Shown: piece after piece, positions 5,152 to 12,456 of the stretch
Position numbering within the stretch: position 1 is the first letter of the stretch
Layout of the letters: every line of letters starts with the position of its first letter
Source: a virus
Strand: one strand, 5' to 3'
IMG/VR virus record: IMGVR_UViG_3300022204_000007
Coordinates: 1 to 40,297 of that record
DNA length: 40,297 nt
Notes under the pieces: generated by a model
What the model was told of the DNA's origin: nothing
Databases searched by the model: none
What the model saw: the letters and a program-made list of their open reading frames with translations, nothing else
Translations under genes and position numbers: made by a program

Positions 5152-5498
5152 TGTTCAACGGCTGCACCGCGGGCAGCAGCGCCACCCCAGGGCGCACAAC
5201 CTGGGTCCCGCCTGGGGGGGCGTGCCCCAGGCCCGGCCGTGCCCGTGGGGCGGCTGGTGCTCCTCGCCTGGACGTGGAGGTGACCAGGGGCGGCCCGCTG
5301 CCAGAGTGCGGGGACCGACCGGTGGCGGGACCACCGTGGTGCGGGGATCCCCGGTGGGCCCGCACGAGCGCCAGCCGGGGGTCGGACGCAGGGCGTCTGC
5401 GCGAGCGGGTGGGAGGCCCGCTACTTCCCCACCGTAGTGCTCTGGTGATATTGTGGCCACGCCGGGTGGATCCCCGGCAGAGGAGGAGGACTCGATGA
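5151..5498 (+). CDS. Possible gene, 115 aa (uncertain)
   Basis: This 343-nt gap between clear genes holds one open frame. ATG 5151 overlaps the previous stop (TGATG) and the TGA at 5496-5498 overlaps the next ATG (ATGA), the coupling expected of a real gene here. Third positions are mostly G or C for the first ~80 codons. Against it: the product is Pro/Arg/Gly-rich with no recognisable fold, and its 3' end contains a candidate promoter and the GGA-loop hairpin of the next gene. The stretch also holds a 7-bp hairpin CCTGGGG / CCCCAGG near 5214-5234, so it may be a non-coding control region. Confidence 0.35.
   Translation: MFNGCTAGSSATPGRTTWVPPGGACPRPGRARGAAGAPRLDVEVTRGGPLPECGDRPVAGPPWCGDPRWARTSASRGSDAGRLRERVGGPLLPHRSALVILWPRRVDPRQRRRTR
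5446..5460 (+). promoter_or_regulatory. Candidate extended -10 promoter of the 5495 operon
   Basis: TG-A-TATTGT at 5446-5454 fits an extended -10; no good -35 is visible, the nearest being TTCCCC at 5425-5430. The 8-bp palindrome GTGGCCAC (5453-5460) follows directly. The hairpin at 5461 begins six nt after the -10, the same spacing as in the other leaders. Confidence 0.4.
5461..5478 (+). promoter_or_regulatory. 5'-end hairpin with GGA loop
   Basis: GCCGGG-TGGATC-CCCGGC: a perfect 6-bp stem with GGA in the loop, followed at once by AGAGGAGGAGG and the ATG at 5495. It has the same position and loop motif as the hairpins at 81, 1631 and 2834, with an unrelated stem. Confidence 0.6.
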
Positions 5499-5791
5499 CC
5501 GAGAGCAACAACCCGGACGGCTGGAGGGTGACCGCGTCGCCCACCGGCCCACTGCCGCCCAGTACCATCCGGCCCCACGAGACGTTCGTCCTGCTGGCGT
5601 CCTCGGTGGAGGACGGCCCGGTCCCGGTGGACGTCGTGATCTGCCGCAACAGCTCGCTGGCGAACGCCATCGTCGGCGAGTACTACCCAGACCACCCCAC
5701 GCGCATCGTGCGGCGCCGCCTCAGCGTCCTGGGCGTGAGCTGCTACGTGTGGGTGCTCATCGTCTACCAGCAGCGGGCGGTGGTGCCATGA
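5495..5791 (+). CDS. Hypothetical protein, 98 aa
   Basis: ATG 5495 follows a very strong GAGGAGGAGG. The product starts with a polar stretch (TESNNPDGWRV) and continues as an alternating hydrophobic, probably beta-rich domain (ETFVLLASSV, PVDVVICRN, YVWVLIVYQQ). No known motif is visible. It ends in ATGA overlapping the next gene and heads the coupled operon leading to the YqaJ-type exonuclease, so a recombination-related or host-takeover role is possible but not shown. Confidence 0.65.
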   Translation: MTESNNPDGWRVTASPTGPLPPSTIRPHETFVLLASSVEDGPVPVDVVICRNSSLANAIVGEYYPDHPTRIVRRRLSVLGVSCYVWVLIVYQQRAVVP

Positions 5792-6165
5792 CGATCCTGG
5801 CGAGCGTCCCGATGGAGCGGGCCGTCCCCATCACGTTCGTCTTGAAGGACGACCACCTCCGCTACGCCATCACGGGCCCAGGCAGCCGGCCTGGGTTGGC
5901 GATGTGCGAGCGCGTGAACCTGCTCCGGGGCTCGCGCCGCGCCGCGTGGGTCGGGGACAGGCTGGAACTGGTCAGGACCGGCGAGACTAGGGAGATCAGC
6001 GAGGATGCGTGGGTGGTCTACCAGGGGCCGTCGAGGTGCGCCGAGGACTGCCTCGTGGCATCCGCGTCGTGCGTGCTGCCCGGCGGGCACCTCGGCCACC
6101 ACTTCGGCTTCGCCGTCGCGCCCGGCGGCGGCTGGGTCGGTCTGCTCTGGAGGTTCGAGACGTGA
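5788..6165 (+). CDS. Hypothetical protein, 125 aa
   Basis: ATG 5788 overlaps the previous stop as ATGA. The product is beta-rich in appearance: 'VPITFVLKDDHLRYAITGPG', 'WVGDRLELVRTGETREI' and a C-terminal part with Cys and His (CAEDCLVASASCVLPGGHLGHHFG, residues ~85-108) that could bind a metal. It ends 'GGWVGLLWRFET' and overlaps the next gene as GTGA. I do not recognise a family. Confidence 0.6.
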   Translation: MTILASVPMERAVPITFVLKDDHLRYAITGPGSRPGLAMCERVNLLRGSRRAAWVGDRLELVRTGETREISEDAWVVYQGPSRCAEDCLVASASCVLPGGHLGHHFGFAVAPGGGWVGLLWRFET

Positions 6166-6569
6166 ACCCCAACACCAAGCCCGGCCGCATCATGTTCGGC
6201 ATCCTGACCGACTCCATGGTCGAGCTGGTGGGCCCCACGCTGCGCGACTACCTGCGGCCCCTGACGTTCGCCTCCCTGCACACCAGGCTGGTCGATGCCG
6301 CCGCGGAGGGCCCGCAAGCGGTCTGCGACGAGCTGGCCGCGTTCGCCGCCGACGCCCAGCGTGAGTGGGGCAGGTGGGCGAGCCACGCGCTCGGCGCGCT
6401 CGGCGTCGTGGACGCCGAGCTGGAGGGCCTCGCCCTGGGGCTGTTCGGGGCGCCCGCGCTGACGCCAGTCCTCATGCCAGACGGCCAGGAGGACCGGCGC
6501 TCCGAGCAGCGCCGCATAGGGCAGGCAGCCGGGGCACGCCTGGCCGCCGAGGACTGGTGGCGCTCGTGA
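6162..6569 (+). CDS. Hypothetical protein, 135 aa
   Basis: GTG 6162 overlaps the previous TGA (GTGA). The product is mostly helical, with an Ala-rich middle (LVDAAAEGPQAVCDELAAFAADAQREWGRW) and a charged end that includes 'DGQEDRRSEQRRIGQAAG'. No motif or membrane segment stands out. It lies directly upstream of, and is coupled to, the YqaJ-type exonuclease, where phages often carry a single-strand annealing or accessory protein; this one does not visibly match such families. Confidence 0.6.
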   Translation: MNPNTKPGRIMFGILTDSMVELVGPTLRDYLRPLTFASLHTRLVDAAAEGPQAVCDELAAFAADAQREWGRWASHALGALGVVDAELEGLALGLFGAPALTPVLMPDGQEDRRSEQRRIGQAAGARLAAEDWWRS

Positions 6570-7312
6570 GTCTCGACAGGCGCCGCGCCGAGTGCGTCAC
6601 GGGCACCGACATCGGCCGCATCCTGGGCCTGTGCCCAGCGTCGTGGGGCGGGCCCGATCAGGTGCTGGCCGAGAAGATCGGGCTGCGCCACCAGCTTGAC
6701 GAGGAGCCCGGCGAGCTGGGGGTCGGGTCGGCAGCAGAGGAGTGGATCGCCGCGAGGTGGTCCCTGGAGACCGGCCACACCATCCGGCCGGCCGGCTTCG
6801 AGCTGCACCCCAGCGTCGCGCACGTCGGCGGGACGCCCGACTTCCGCGTGGTGTCTGGCCCGCTGCTCGTCCGCGGCGCGGTCGTGGAGGTGAAGACGAA
6901 CCTCCGGGGCGTCCGCGTCCTGCCTCCAGACGGGACCATCGCTACCTCCGAGTCGCTACCCGGCCGGCGCCACAACCTCGCGCAGGTGCTCTGGTACGCG
7001 GGGATGGACGAGGACCTCGTGAACGCCGAGCCGCGCTACTGCGGCGCGCTGGTGGTCGCGAGCTACCCGGCAGCCATCGCGAAGTGGTGGCCCAGCATGG
7101 ACGCCCGCGAGCGTGAGGTGGTGGCCCGGCTGGTGGGCCGCCTAAGCGTGCTGCGCTGGTATCCGGTGCCGCATGACCCAGGCGCCATCGCGTGGCTGTA
7201 CGCGCGCGGCCTGGAGTGGTGGGCGCGCTACATCGACGGCGCGGCTGCCGCGACGAGCGACCAGGCGTGCGACACCTCACCGCACGTCGCCCGCACCACT
7301 ACCGTCAGGTAG
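6566..7312 (+). CDS. YqaJ-type viral recombinase / exonuclease
   Basis: The 248-aa product has the PD-(D/E)XK plan of YqaJ and lambda-exonuclease-like phage enzymes: 'TGTDIGRILGLCP' (residues 12-24), 'GSAAEEWIA' with acidic residues near 58-59, 'GGTPDF' with Asp92, and 'VVEVKT' with Glu108 and Lys110, then 'HNLAQVLWYAGM'. Such enzymes digest 5' strands to start single-strand annealing recombination. GTG 6566 was chosen from its GTGA overlap with the previous stop. It probably works with the Sak4-like ATPase at 263. It is the last + strand gene, and its 3' end overlaps the opposing lipoprotein gene by 85 bp. Confidence 0.8.
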   Translation: MSLDRRRAECVTGTDIGRILGLCPASWGGPDQVLAEKIGLRHQLDEEPGELGVGSAAEEWIAARWSLETGHTIRPAGFELHPSVAHVGGTPDFRVVSGPLLVRGAVVEVKTNLRGVRVLPPDGTIATSESLPGRRHNLAQVLWYAGMDEDLVNAEPRYCGALVVASYPAAIAKWWPSMDAREREVVARLVGRLSVLRWYPVPHDPGAIAWLYARGLEWWARYIDGAAAATSDQACDTSPHVARTTTVR

Positions 7313-7788
7313 TGGCGCCCAGCGTCTGGCCCGAGCAGCTCCACGGCCGGCGCATCCACCCTGCACGCGTCTCGCTCGCACACCCACGGCCAGGTGCGCT
7401 CGTGGCAACTGGAGCCGCGGCAGACGTGCGCCACGATGCGCGTCCTGTCGGCCGGGAGGTGCCAGTTGCTCGCGAGGCTGAACCGCATGCGCGTCCAGGC
7501 GCGCACGGCCGGCGGCAGCGGGGAGGCGCCCACCCGCATCTCGGCGATGCCGTACTCGCCGACGAGGTCCCAGGGGCGGTCGGCATGGGCTGCCTGGGAC
7601 ACCTGAAGCGGGGCGAACCTCTCGCCTGCCCGCGCCTCCAGCACGTCGAGCACGGCCTGGGCTCGCGACACCTCGGCAGATAGGGCCTGGACGGCTTGAG
7701 CCGGCCGGGATGGTTCGGCAGCCCTGGGGCACCCGCACGCAGCCATCACGGCCGCACACGTCACCAGGGCCGCCCTCCCGGTCATCAT
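7228..7788 (-). CDS. Lipoprotein, last gene of the lysis cassette (possible outer spanin)
   Basis: ATG 7788 overlaps the previous stop (ATGA). The N-terminus is a short signal peptide ending in a lipobox-like 'AVMAACGC', so the mature protein would be anchored in a membrane through Cys. A helical, probably coiled-coil stretch (QAVQALSAEVSRAQAVLDVLEARAG) follows, then a domain with four Cys. Being a lipoprotein right after a single-pass membrane protein and an amidase fits an outer spanin of a Gram-negative phage, although 186 aa is long for one. It overlaps the convergent + strand exonuclease gene by 85 bp with no terminator visible between them. Confidence 0.6.
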   Translation of the reverse strand: MMTGRAALVTCAAVMAACGCPRAAEPSRPAQAVQALSAEVSRAQAVLDVLEARAGERFAPLQVSQAAHADRPWDLVGEYGIAEMRVGASPLPPAVRAWTRMRFSLASNWHLPADRTRIVAHVCRGSSCHERTWPWVCERDACRVDAPAVELLGPDAGRHYLTVVVRATCGEVSHAWSLVAAAAPSM

Positions 7789-8171
7789 GGCGGGGCGCCC
7801 TCGAGCGGGGGAAACGAGCGCCAGCAGTCCGAGCGGGTGCCGCCGGTCGTCACGCACTCCAGGCGGTTGATGGACCTCGCGAGCTGGGCGGTAGCCGCCA
7901 CGAGCCTCCCGAGGTCTGCTGGGGGAGGGTGGGCCACGAGCTCCAGCGCCGTGACGCGCGCCCCGAGGGGCCCGCTTGCCCCGAACGCCTCGGGCGCCAG
8001 GCGCACGCCTGCGAGGTAGGCTCCAGCCAGGAGCGCCACGATCAGGACTGCGGCGCGCGGCCAGTTCAGGGCGCCCTTCCCGAACACGACCTCCAGCAGC
8101 TTCGCCAGGAGTCCTGCCTTTCGCTCCAGCCCGTCCTGGGGCTCGTCGGGCTTAGGAGTGCGGGCTGGCAT
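7785..8171 (-). CDS. Single-pass membrane protein (holin or inner-spanin candidate)
   Basis: ATG 8171 gives 128 aa: a charged N-terminus (~35 residues, GLERKAGLLAKLLEVVFGKG), one membrane segment AAVLIVALLAGAYLAGV (~41-57), then a helical C-terminal part with two Cys near the end. The place between the amidase and a lipoprotein marks a lysis gene. One membrane segment with a long outer part fits an inner spanin; a class III holin is the alternative. The sequence does not decide. Confidence 0.6.
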   Translation of the reverse strand: MPARTPKPDEPQDGLERKAGLLAKLLEVVFGKGALNWPRAAVLIVALLAGAYLAGVRLAPEAFGASGPLGARVTALELVAHPPPADLGRLVAATAQLARSINRLECVTTGGTRSDCWRSFPPLEGAPP

Positions 8172-8220
8172 GGGCAAGTGCTCCAGGGTCGTTCTCGCCC
8201 TGAGCGTACCTGGGCGCGGA

Positions 8221-8964
8221 CTACCCGTCCACGAGGAGGAGCCTGTCAGTCGGGTGCCAGTCGCCGACGGCGCCGGGCTCGCACCTGCCGGCGAGGACCA
8301 GCCCCAGCGTTTTCCACGGGAAGTGGGGCCCAGGGTCGAGCTTGGTCGCGCGGACCTCGCAGTGGCCGAGCCACCTCGCCACGTCTCCGAGGGCCGGCAG
8401 CTCGTGCGCGAGGCGCCTGGCAACGGCCAGGAAGGCGGCCACCTGGGCCACCCGATACGGCTCCCACCCTTCGACGCGCTGGTGGTCGGGCGTGGACCGC
8501 TCCCACACCCCACCACGGTCACGCAGGGCAACAGGGCTCTCGTGCGGTGCTGGGCCTGCGTACGTCCCGCCGTAGGCGTCTACCCAGCGACCGGTGCCGC
8601 GGCTCAGGTTGCCGACGTTCTCGAGGTCGATGCCGATGGAGCGCATGTTGACGTCGCCCCTCCCGTCAGCAGTCCTGCTGCCGCCGGCGTGCCACGTCCT
8701 CCACTCCAGGGGCGCCCCCTGGATGACCTCGCCGGCCCTGGTCACGGCGAAGTGGGTTGAGGACTCCCGCGACGACCCGCCCAGCCACCTGCGGATGCGA
8801 GCCGGGTCGTCGCCGTGCTGGTGCGCGCCGCTGTGCGGCGTCGCAGTCCAGTGGACCACGACCAGCTCGACGGGTCGGGTGCGAGGGTCCAGGTCGCCGT
8901 ACGAGAACGGCGACGGGACGCGGTGGTCTGCAGGAACGAGCCATGTCTGCCTGGCCTGGGTCAC
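8221..8964 (-). CDS. Endolysin: N-acetylmuramoyl-L-alanine amidase (Amidase_2 type)
   Basis: The 247-aa enzyme would cut the amide bond between muramic acid and the stem peptide. Zinc-binding residues are visible: His38 in 'VVVHWTAT', a His in 'WRTWHAGGS' (~residue 92) and a His late in the domain in 'GHCEVRATKLDPGPHFPW', which also holds the Lys/Asp-Pro-Gly typical of this family. There is no signal peptide, so export would need a holin, probably the next gene. GTG 8964 overlaps the preceding stop (GTGA). No separate cell-wall-binding domain is evident. Confidence 0.9.
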   Translation of the reverse strand: MTQARQTWLVPADHRVPSPFSYGDLDPRTRPVELVVVHWTATPHSGAHQHGDDPARIRRWLGGSSRESSTHFAVTRAGEVIQGAPLEWRTWHAGGSRTADGRGDVNMRSIGIDLENVGNLSRGTGRWVDAYGGTYAGPAPHESPVALRDRGGVWERSTPDHQRVEGWEPYRVAQVAAFLAVARRLAHELPALGDVARWLGHCEVRATKLDPGPHFPWKTLGLVLAGRCEPGAVGDWHPTDRLLLVDG

Positions 8965-9578
8965 GTCAGGTCCACCGGGCTCTCGTAGTAGAGGAGCCGC
9001 ACGTCGGCCGTGAGGTCGTCGCCGGGGGTCAACCCGAAGCTCGTGTTGAGGACTCGGACGTGGATCTTCCCCGTGCCGTCCGAGTCCCAGGTGGGAACCG
9101 GCGCCCCCGAGTTGCTACCGCCGAACGAGGCGTAGCACCCAGCGGACCAGGCGCCGGGCGGGCCTCCGACGCCGAGCGGCTCCCCGGCGAACGCCGACCC
9201 CATGACCCACACCGGGGTCCCTGCTCGCGCCGCGTCGGGATAGACCCCGATGGCGACCGACGGGTTGGCGCCGGTCCCGCTCGCGCGCCGAGCGAACGCC
9301 TGGATGATGACGGCGTGGTCACCGCTGGCGAGGTCGATGGTGTAGTCGCCGTCGGCCGGGGAGCTGCCGTCGCCCAGGAGCGTGGCCGTGGTCCAGTTCT
9401 TCTGCGTGTTGTGGATCCCTGCCAGGACCCAGGCGCCGGCGGCGTCGGTCGCCCTCCACAACGTCCCCGGCGCGGTGTTCAGCATCGCGATGGAGCCGAC
9501 CGGGGCGGCGAACACCGGGGCGGCGTCGACGGTGCAGATCCACTGCGAGCCGCAGACCAGATGAGTGAGAAGGGCCAT
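8961..9578 (-). CDS. Virion/tail-fibre-region protein, 205 aa
   Basis: ATG 9578 starts 15 nt after the previous stop. The protein looks beta-rich, with Gly, Asp, Thr and Asn richness (SQWICTVDAAPVFAAPVGSIAML, DGDYTIDLASGDHAVIIQAFA) as in small capsid- or tail-associated decoration domains. No catalytic motif. Its place at the end of the tail genes, before the endolysin, suggests a tail-tip or fibre component. I do not recognise a family; it could also be a chaperone-independent receptor-binding domain. Confidence 0.6.
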   Translation of the reverse strand: MALLTHLVCGSQWICTVDAAPVFAAPVGSIAMLNTAPGTLWRATDAAGAWVLAGIHNTQKNWTTATLLGDGSSPADGDYTIDLASGDHAVIIQAFARRASGTGANPSVAIGVYPDAARAGTPVWVMGSAFAGEPLGVGGPPGAWSAGCYASFGGSNSGAPVPTWDSDGTGKIHVRVLNTSFGLTPGDDLTADVRLLYYESPVDLT

Positions 9579-9592
9579 GCGTGCGTGTCTCC

Positions 9593-10555
9593 CTAGTCGG
9601 CGACGAGGATGCCGTGGATGGATGCGTCGGCGCGGTTCCCCGCCGGGGCCAGCCCTGGGATGGCCGAAGCCTTGATGACGGCGCCTGCCGGGAATTTCAG
9701 GTAGTGGCTCCCCATCTCTGGGTTGCCCGTGTCGTTCGCCAAGTAGGCGTTGTCCTGGAAGTGGAAGATGCCGGGCGACAAGCTGCGGTCGTAGGCAAAC
9801 ACGTCCGCGCGCAGACGGACGTCCATGTCGGCGTTGAGCGCGTGGCACCCCCAATCGAGCAGGTAGAACGTGTGCCCGACGGGCACCTTGAAGCGGCACG
9901 ACATCGAGCGGTTGCCGCCTGCCTTGATGTACTCGTAAGTATTGGCGACGGTCGGCGGCGCGGCGGTCCCGTCGCTGGTGATCGAGATGTCCCCGGCCGC
10001 GGTCCCGAACGCTGTCCCTAGCTCGGAGACCTCCATCCACTGGAAGTAGGCGTGTGCGCTCCCGATGGCGACCTTGGTCGTCCCGTTCATCGCGTACTCG
10101 TTCGACTGAAGCGCACCTCCGTCGATGGAGACCACGCGGACTTTCCGTGCCCCGGTGCCGGCTGGTCCGTCCTGCGCGCTGGACGAGTAGAGGTAGTACG
10201 GCGTGCCGATGGTGGGCACGTTCACGTCGGCCTGCGATACGTCCAGGTACTCGGCGATGTCCCCGTAGGCTGACGTGCTGCTCCACCCCGAGATGCGGCG
10301 GCCCATCACATAGACGTGGGTCGCCGAGCGCCCCATCACGGCGCCAAGGAACGCTGCCGCCCATTCTGGGTTGCTCATGCCCCCTCCGATCGGCTCCCAG
10401 ACGCCGCCCCCCATCGAGAGCCAGATCCCGCCGTAGGACCCGAACAGCAGCGCGATGGACGAGATCGGTTCGTGGACCGCTGGCGCGTCGTTGGGATCGG
10501 CGTCCACGACCACGATGTGGCTGTCCCCTGCCGCCAGGCGGGTGAGGACAGCCAC
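9593..10555 (-). CDS. Tail-fibre/receptor-binding-type protein, 320 aa
   Basis: GTG 10555 starts 2 nt after the previous stop. The sequence is typical of phage fibre or virion surface proteins: Gly/Ser-rich, beta-like, with 'SSIALLFGSYGGIWLSMGGG' early, 'YYLYSSSAQDGPAG' in the middle and aromatic repeats later (HTFYLLDWGCHAL, GIFHFQDNAYLAND). No enzymatic motif is visible. Location among the last tail genes supports a distal-tail role, probably host contact. Family not identified. Confidence 0.6.
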   Translation of the reverse strand: MAVLTRLAAGDSHIVVVDADPNDAPAVHEPISSIALLFGSYGGIWLSMGGGVWEPIGGGMSNPEWAAAFLGAVMGRSATHVYVMGRRISGWSSTSAYGDIAEYLDVSQADVNVPTIGTPYYLYSSSAQDGPAGTGARKVRVVSIDGGALQSNEYAMNGTTKVAIGSAHAYFQWMEVSELGTAFGTAAGDISITSDGTAAPPTVANTYEYIKAGGNRSMSCRFKVPVGHTFYLLDWGCHALNADMDVRLRADVFAYDRSLSPGIFHFQDNAYLANDTGNPEMGSHYLKFPAGAVIKASAIPGLAPAGNRADASIHGILVAD

Positions 10556-10557
10556 GG

Positions 10558-10899
10558 CTACGCCCCGAGCGCCAGGCGCCGCGCCTCTGCCGCCGCGCGC
10601 CGCGCCTCTGCCGCGTCTGCTGCTGAGTGGTCGCCGGTCTGGCGCTTGGAGTCACGCTCGGCGGCCTCTGCCGCCTCGGCCCTCGCCAGCGCATCGACCT
10701 TGCTGGCGCGCTCCACCGCGAGCGAGTCCACCGCGAGGGCCTCCAGCTCGGGCTCCGTGATGGGGCCGACCCCATCCACGGCACGCTCGGCGTTGAGGGC
10801 AGCGAGGGCCGCCGCGATGGGGTCGCGCTGAATGCGGCGGTCCTCTGCCTCCAGGGCGGCGAGTCGGACCATGCGGAGGATCACGTCAGGTGCGCTCAC
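10558..10899 (-). CDS. Coiled-coil protein of the tail region, 113 aa
   Basis: GTG 10899 overlaps the previous stop as GTGA. The protein is nearly all helix: 'VILRMVRLAALEAEDRRIQRDP' early, then a long Ala/Glu/Arg coiled coil that ends in the tandem 'AEARRAAAEARRLALGA', encoded by a short direct repeat in the DNA near 10575-10610. It lies between two structural genes, so it may be a fibre-assembly chaperone or a trimerising stalk. No family recognised. Confidence 0.6.
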   Translation of the reverse strand: MSAPDVILRMVRLAALEAEDRRIQRDPIAAALAALNAERAVDGVGPITEPELEALAVDSLAVERASKVDALARAEAAEAAERDSKRQTGDHSAADAAEARRAAAEARRLALGA

Positions 10900-12044
10900 A
10901 GCGTCACCTCCCAGGGATAGCCCGCGCTGATGTCGAGAAGCTGCGACTGCAGGTAGACCTCGCCCATCCGGCTGGCCGCCGGGGGCGACTGCACCACCAG
11001 GCCCACCCACCCTGCACCTGCCGCAGCGGCGAAGCCCTGGTCCAGGCTGCACGGAGGCCCGTCGGCGGTCCCGACCCACCCCGAGAACAGGTCGGCGCCG
11101 TCCCGCTCCAGGTAGAGCGTGGACCCCATCGTCATGACCTGGCCGCCCGTCAGGTTGTTGGCAGCCGGGTTCAGGGTCCAGGCCCCGTTGATCGCGTTGT
11201 TGGCGGCGCCCGACCCCGTGATGGTGCGGCCGCGGACCTGGGACGCTGCCGTGGTCAGCGACCCGACCAGCTCCAGGACGCAGCCTCGAGCCTCGTCGCC
11301 GTTCGTCTGGCAGTACATCAGGCCGGCGATGTGCTGGCCCTGCGGCGCGTTCAGGGTGCCGTTGCCGCCGTAGGGCCAGCGCACCCCGATGCGGATCGCC
11401 ATGCGGAACGCCCCTGCGGGCACGGCCTGCACGAGACCGTAGGTCACCGGGGCGCCGCCGCCGAGCTGGGCGGGGAGCCATAGGCGGCGCTCGCGGGTGG
11501 TGCCTGTCGCGGTTACCCCGCTCGCAGTCACCCCAGCCGGCGGCCCTGCCAGGGCCGCAGACAACTCCGTCCACGGGGTCGCCGTGACGACGTCGCTATC
11601 CTCCCGCAGACCTGGGAACCGGGTCGGCTGGTAGTCCACCCCGAGCACCGTGGTGGAGCCGCCGCCGTCAGCGCGCCGGCTCAGGGTGGCCGCCCAGGTC
11701 AGCGTTACGCCTGCGAGGCCCGTCACCTGCACGTCCAGGTCGTTGCCGGTCAGGACGATGGTCGCTGCGATGCCGACGTCGGTGCGGTCGAGGAACAGCG
11801 TGGAGACGCCTGCGGGGCCGAGCGCGGCGGCGCCGCCCTCGCGGTACACCTCCACCTCCAGCAGGAACACGGCCCGCTCCACGGCAGCGGCGTCGCGGCA
11901 GACCACTCGGGCCTCGACCAGCTCCACCGACTGAGTGGCGACCGTGCGGCTCCCTGCACCCCAGTCGATGGTATCGGGCACCGCGTCGTTGGTGACCACC
12001 CCTCCGCTGATGGTGCGCGACATCGTGCTGAACGAGGTGCTCAT
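10896..12044 (-). CDS. Tail structural protein, 382 aa
   Basis: ATG 12044 overlaps the previous stop (ATGA). The product is Ser/Thr/Gly/Val-rich and beta-like, without signal peptide or membrane segments. Segments such as 'TLTWAATLSRRADGGGSTTVLGVDYQP' and 'GMYCQTNGDEARG'-like Cys-containing loops suggest stacked beta domains. Position between the large tip protein and the fibre genes implies a tail-tip or fibre-network component. Not matched to a named family. Confidence 0.6.
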   Translation of the reverse strand: MSTSFSTMSRTISGGVVTNDAVPDTIDWGAGSRTVATQSVELVEARVVCRDAAAVERAVFLLEVEVYREGGAAALGPAGVSTLFLDRTDVGIAATIVLTGNDLDVQVTGLAGVTLTWAATLSRRADGGGSTTVLGVDYQPTRFPGLREDSDVVTATPWTELSAALAGPPAGVTASGVTATGTTRERRLWLPAQLGGGAPVTYGLVQAVPAGAFRMAIRIGVRWPYGGNGTLNAPQGQHIAGLMYCQTNGDEARGCVLELVGSLTTAASQVRGRTITGSGAANNAINGAWTLNPAANNLTGGQVMTMGSTLYLERDGADLFSGWVGTADGPPCSLDQGFAAAAGAGWVGLVVQSPPAASRMGEVYLQSQLLDISAGYPWEVTL

Positions 12045-12403
12045 GCGTTGGGCCCGATGTACTCGGCGTAGAGCTCGACGTCCGTGCCCACTGGAGCCTG
12101 GATCGCCACACCCAGCGACGGGACGCCGTTTACCTCGCGCCGCATTTCCTCGCCCGGCCCCACGCGGCAGCGGTTCGTGGTCGCTGCCGCGCTCGCCCCG
12201 GTGAACTGGAGGTAAGCGTCGCCCGGCCCGAGGTTGCGGACCAGGTAGAACAGGGGCCGCAACCCAGCAGGGAGGACCGTGCCGGTATCCACCGTCTCGT
12301 TCATGAACGAGGCCGAGGTGAGCGGCACCCAGGCGCCGGTGCCGGCGTGGTCGAGGCGCCCGTAGTGGGTTGCGACGATGTGGGGCCGACCGTTGCTCAT
12401 CAT
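12041..12403 (-). CDS. Small tail-region protein, 120 aa
   Basis: ATGATG at 12403 follows GGAG in a 53-nt gap after the large tip gene. The 120-aa product looks like one beta-sandwich: 'GTGAWVPLTSASFMNET', 'FYLVRNLGPGDAYLQFTG', 'VGTDVELYAEYIG'. It may be a small head- or tail-decoration domain or a receptor-binding accessory. No motif known to me. It ends in ATGA, coupled to the next structural gene. Confidence 0.6.
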   Translation of the reverse strand: MMSNGRPHIVATHYGRLDHAGTGAWVPLTSASFMNETVDTGTVLPAGLRPLFYLVRNLGPGDAYLQFTGASAAATTNRCRVGPGEEMRREVNGVPSLGVAIQAPVGTDVELYAEYIGPNA

Positions 12404-12456
12404 CCCGCTCCAGGCTGGCGAATCGTCCCCAGCCTACCGGGGCGCGCTCGCCGGGT

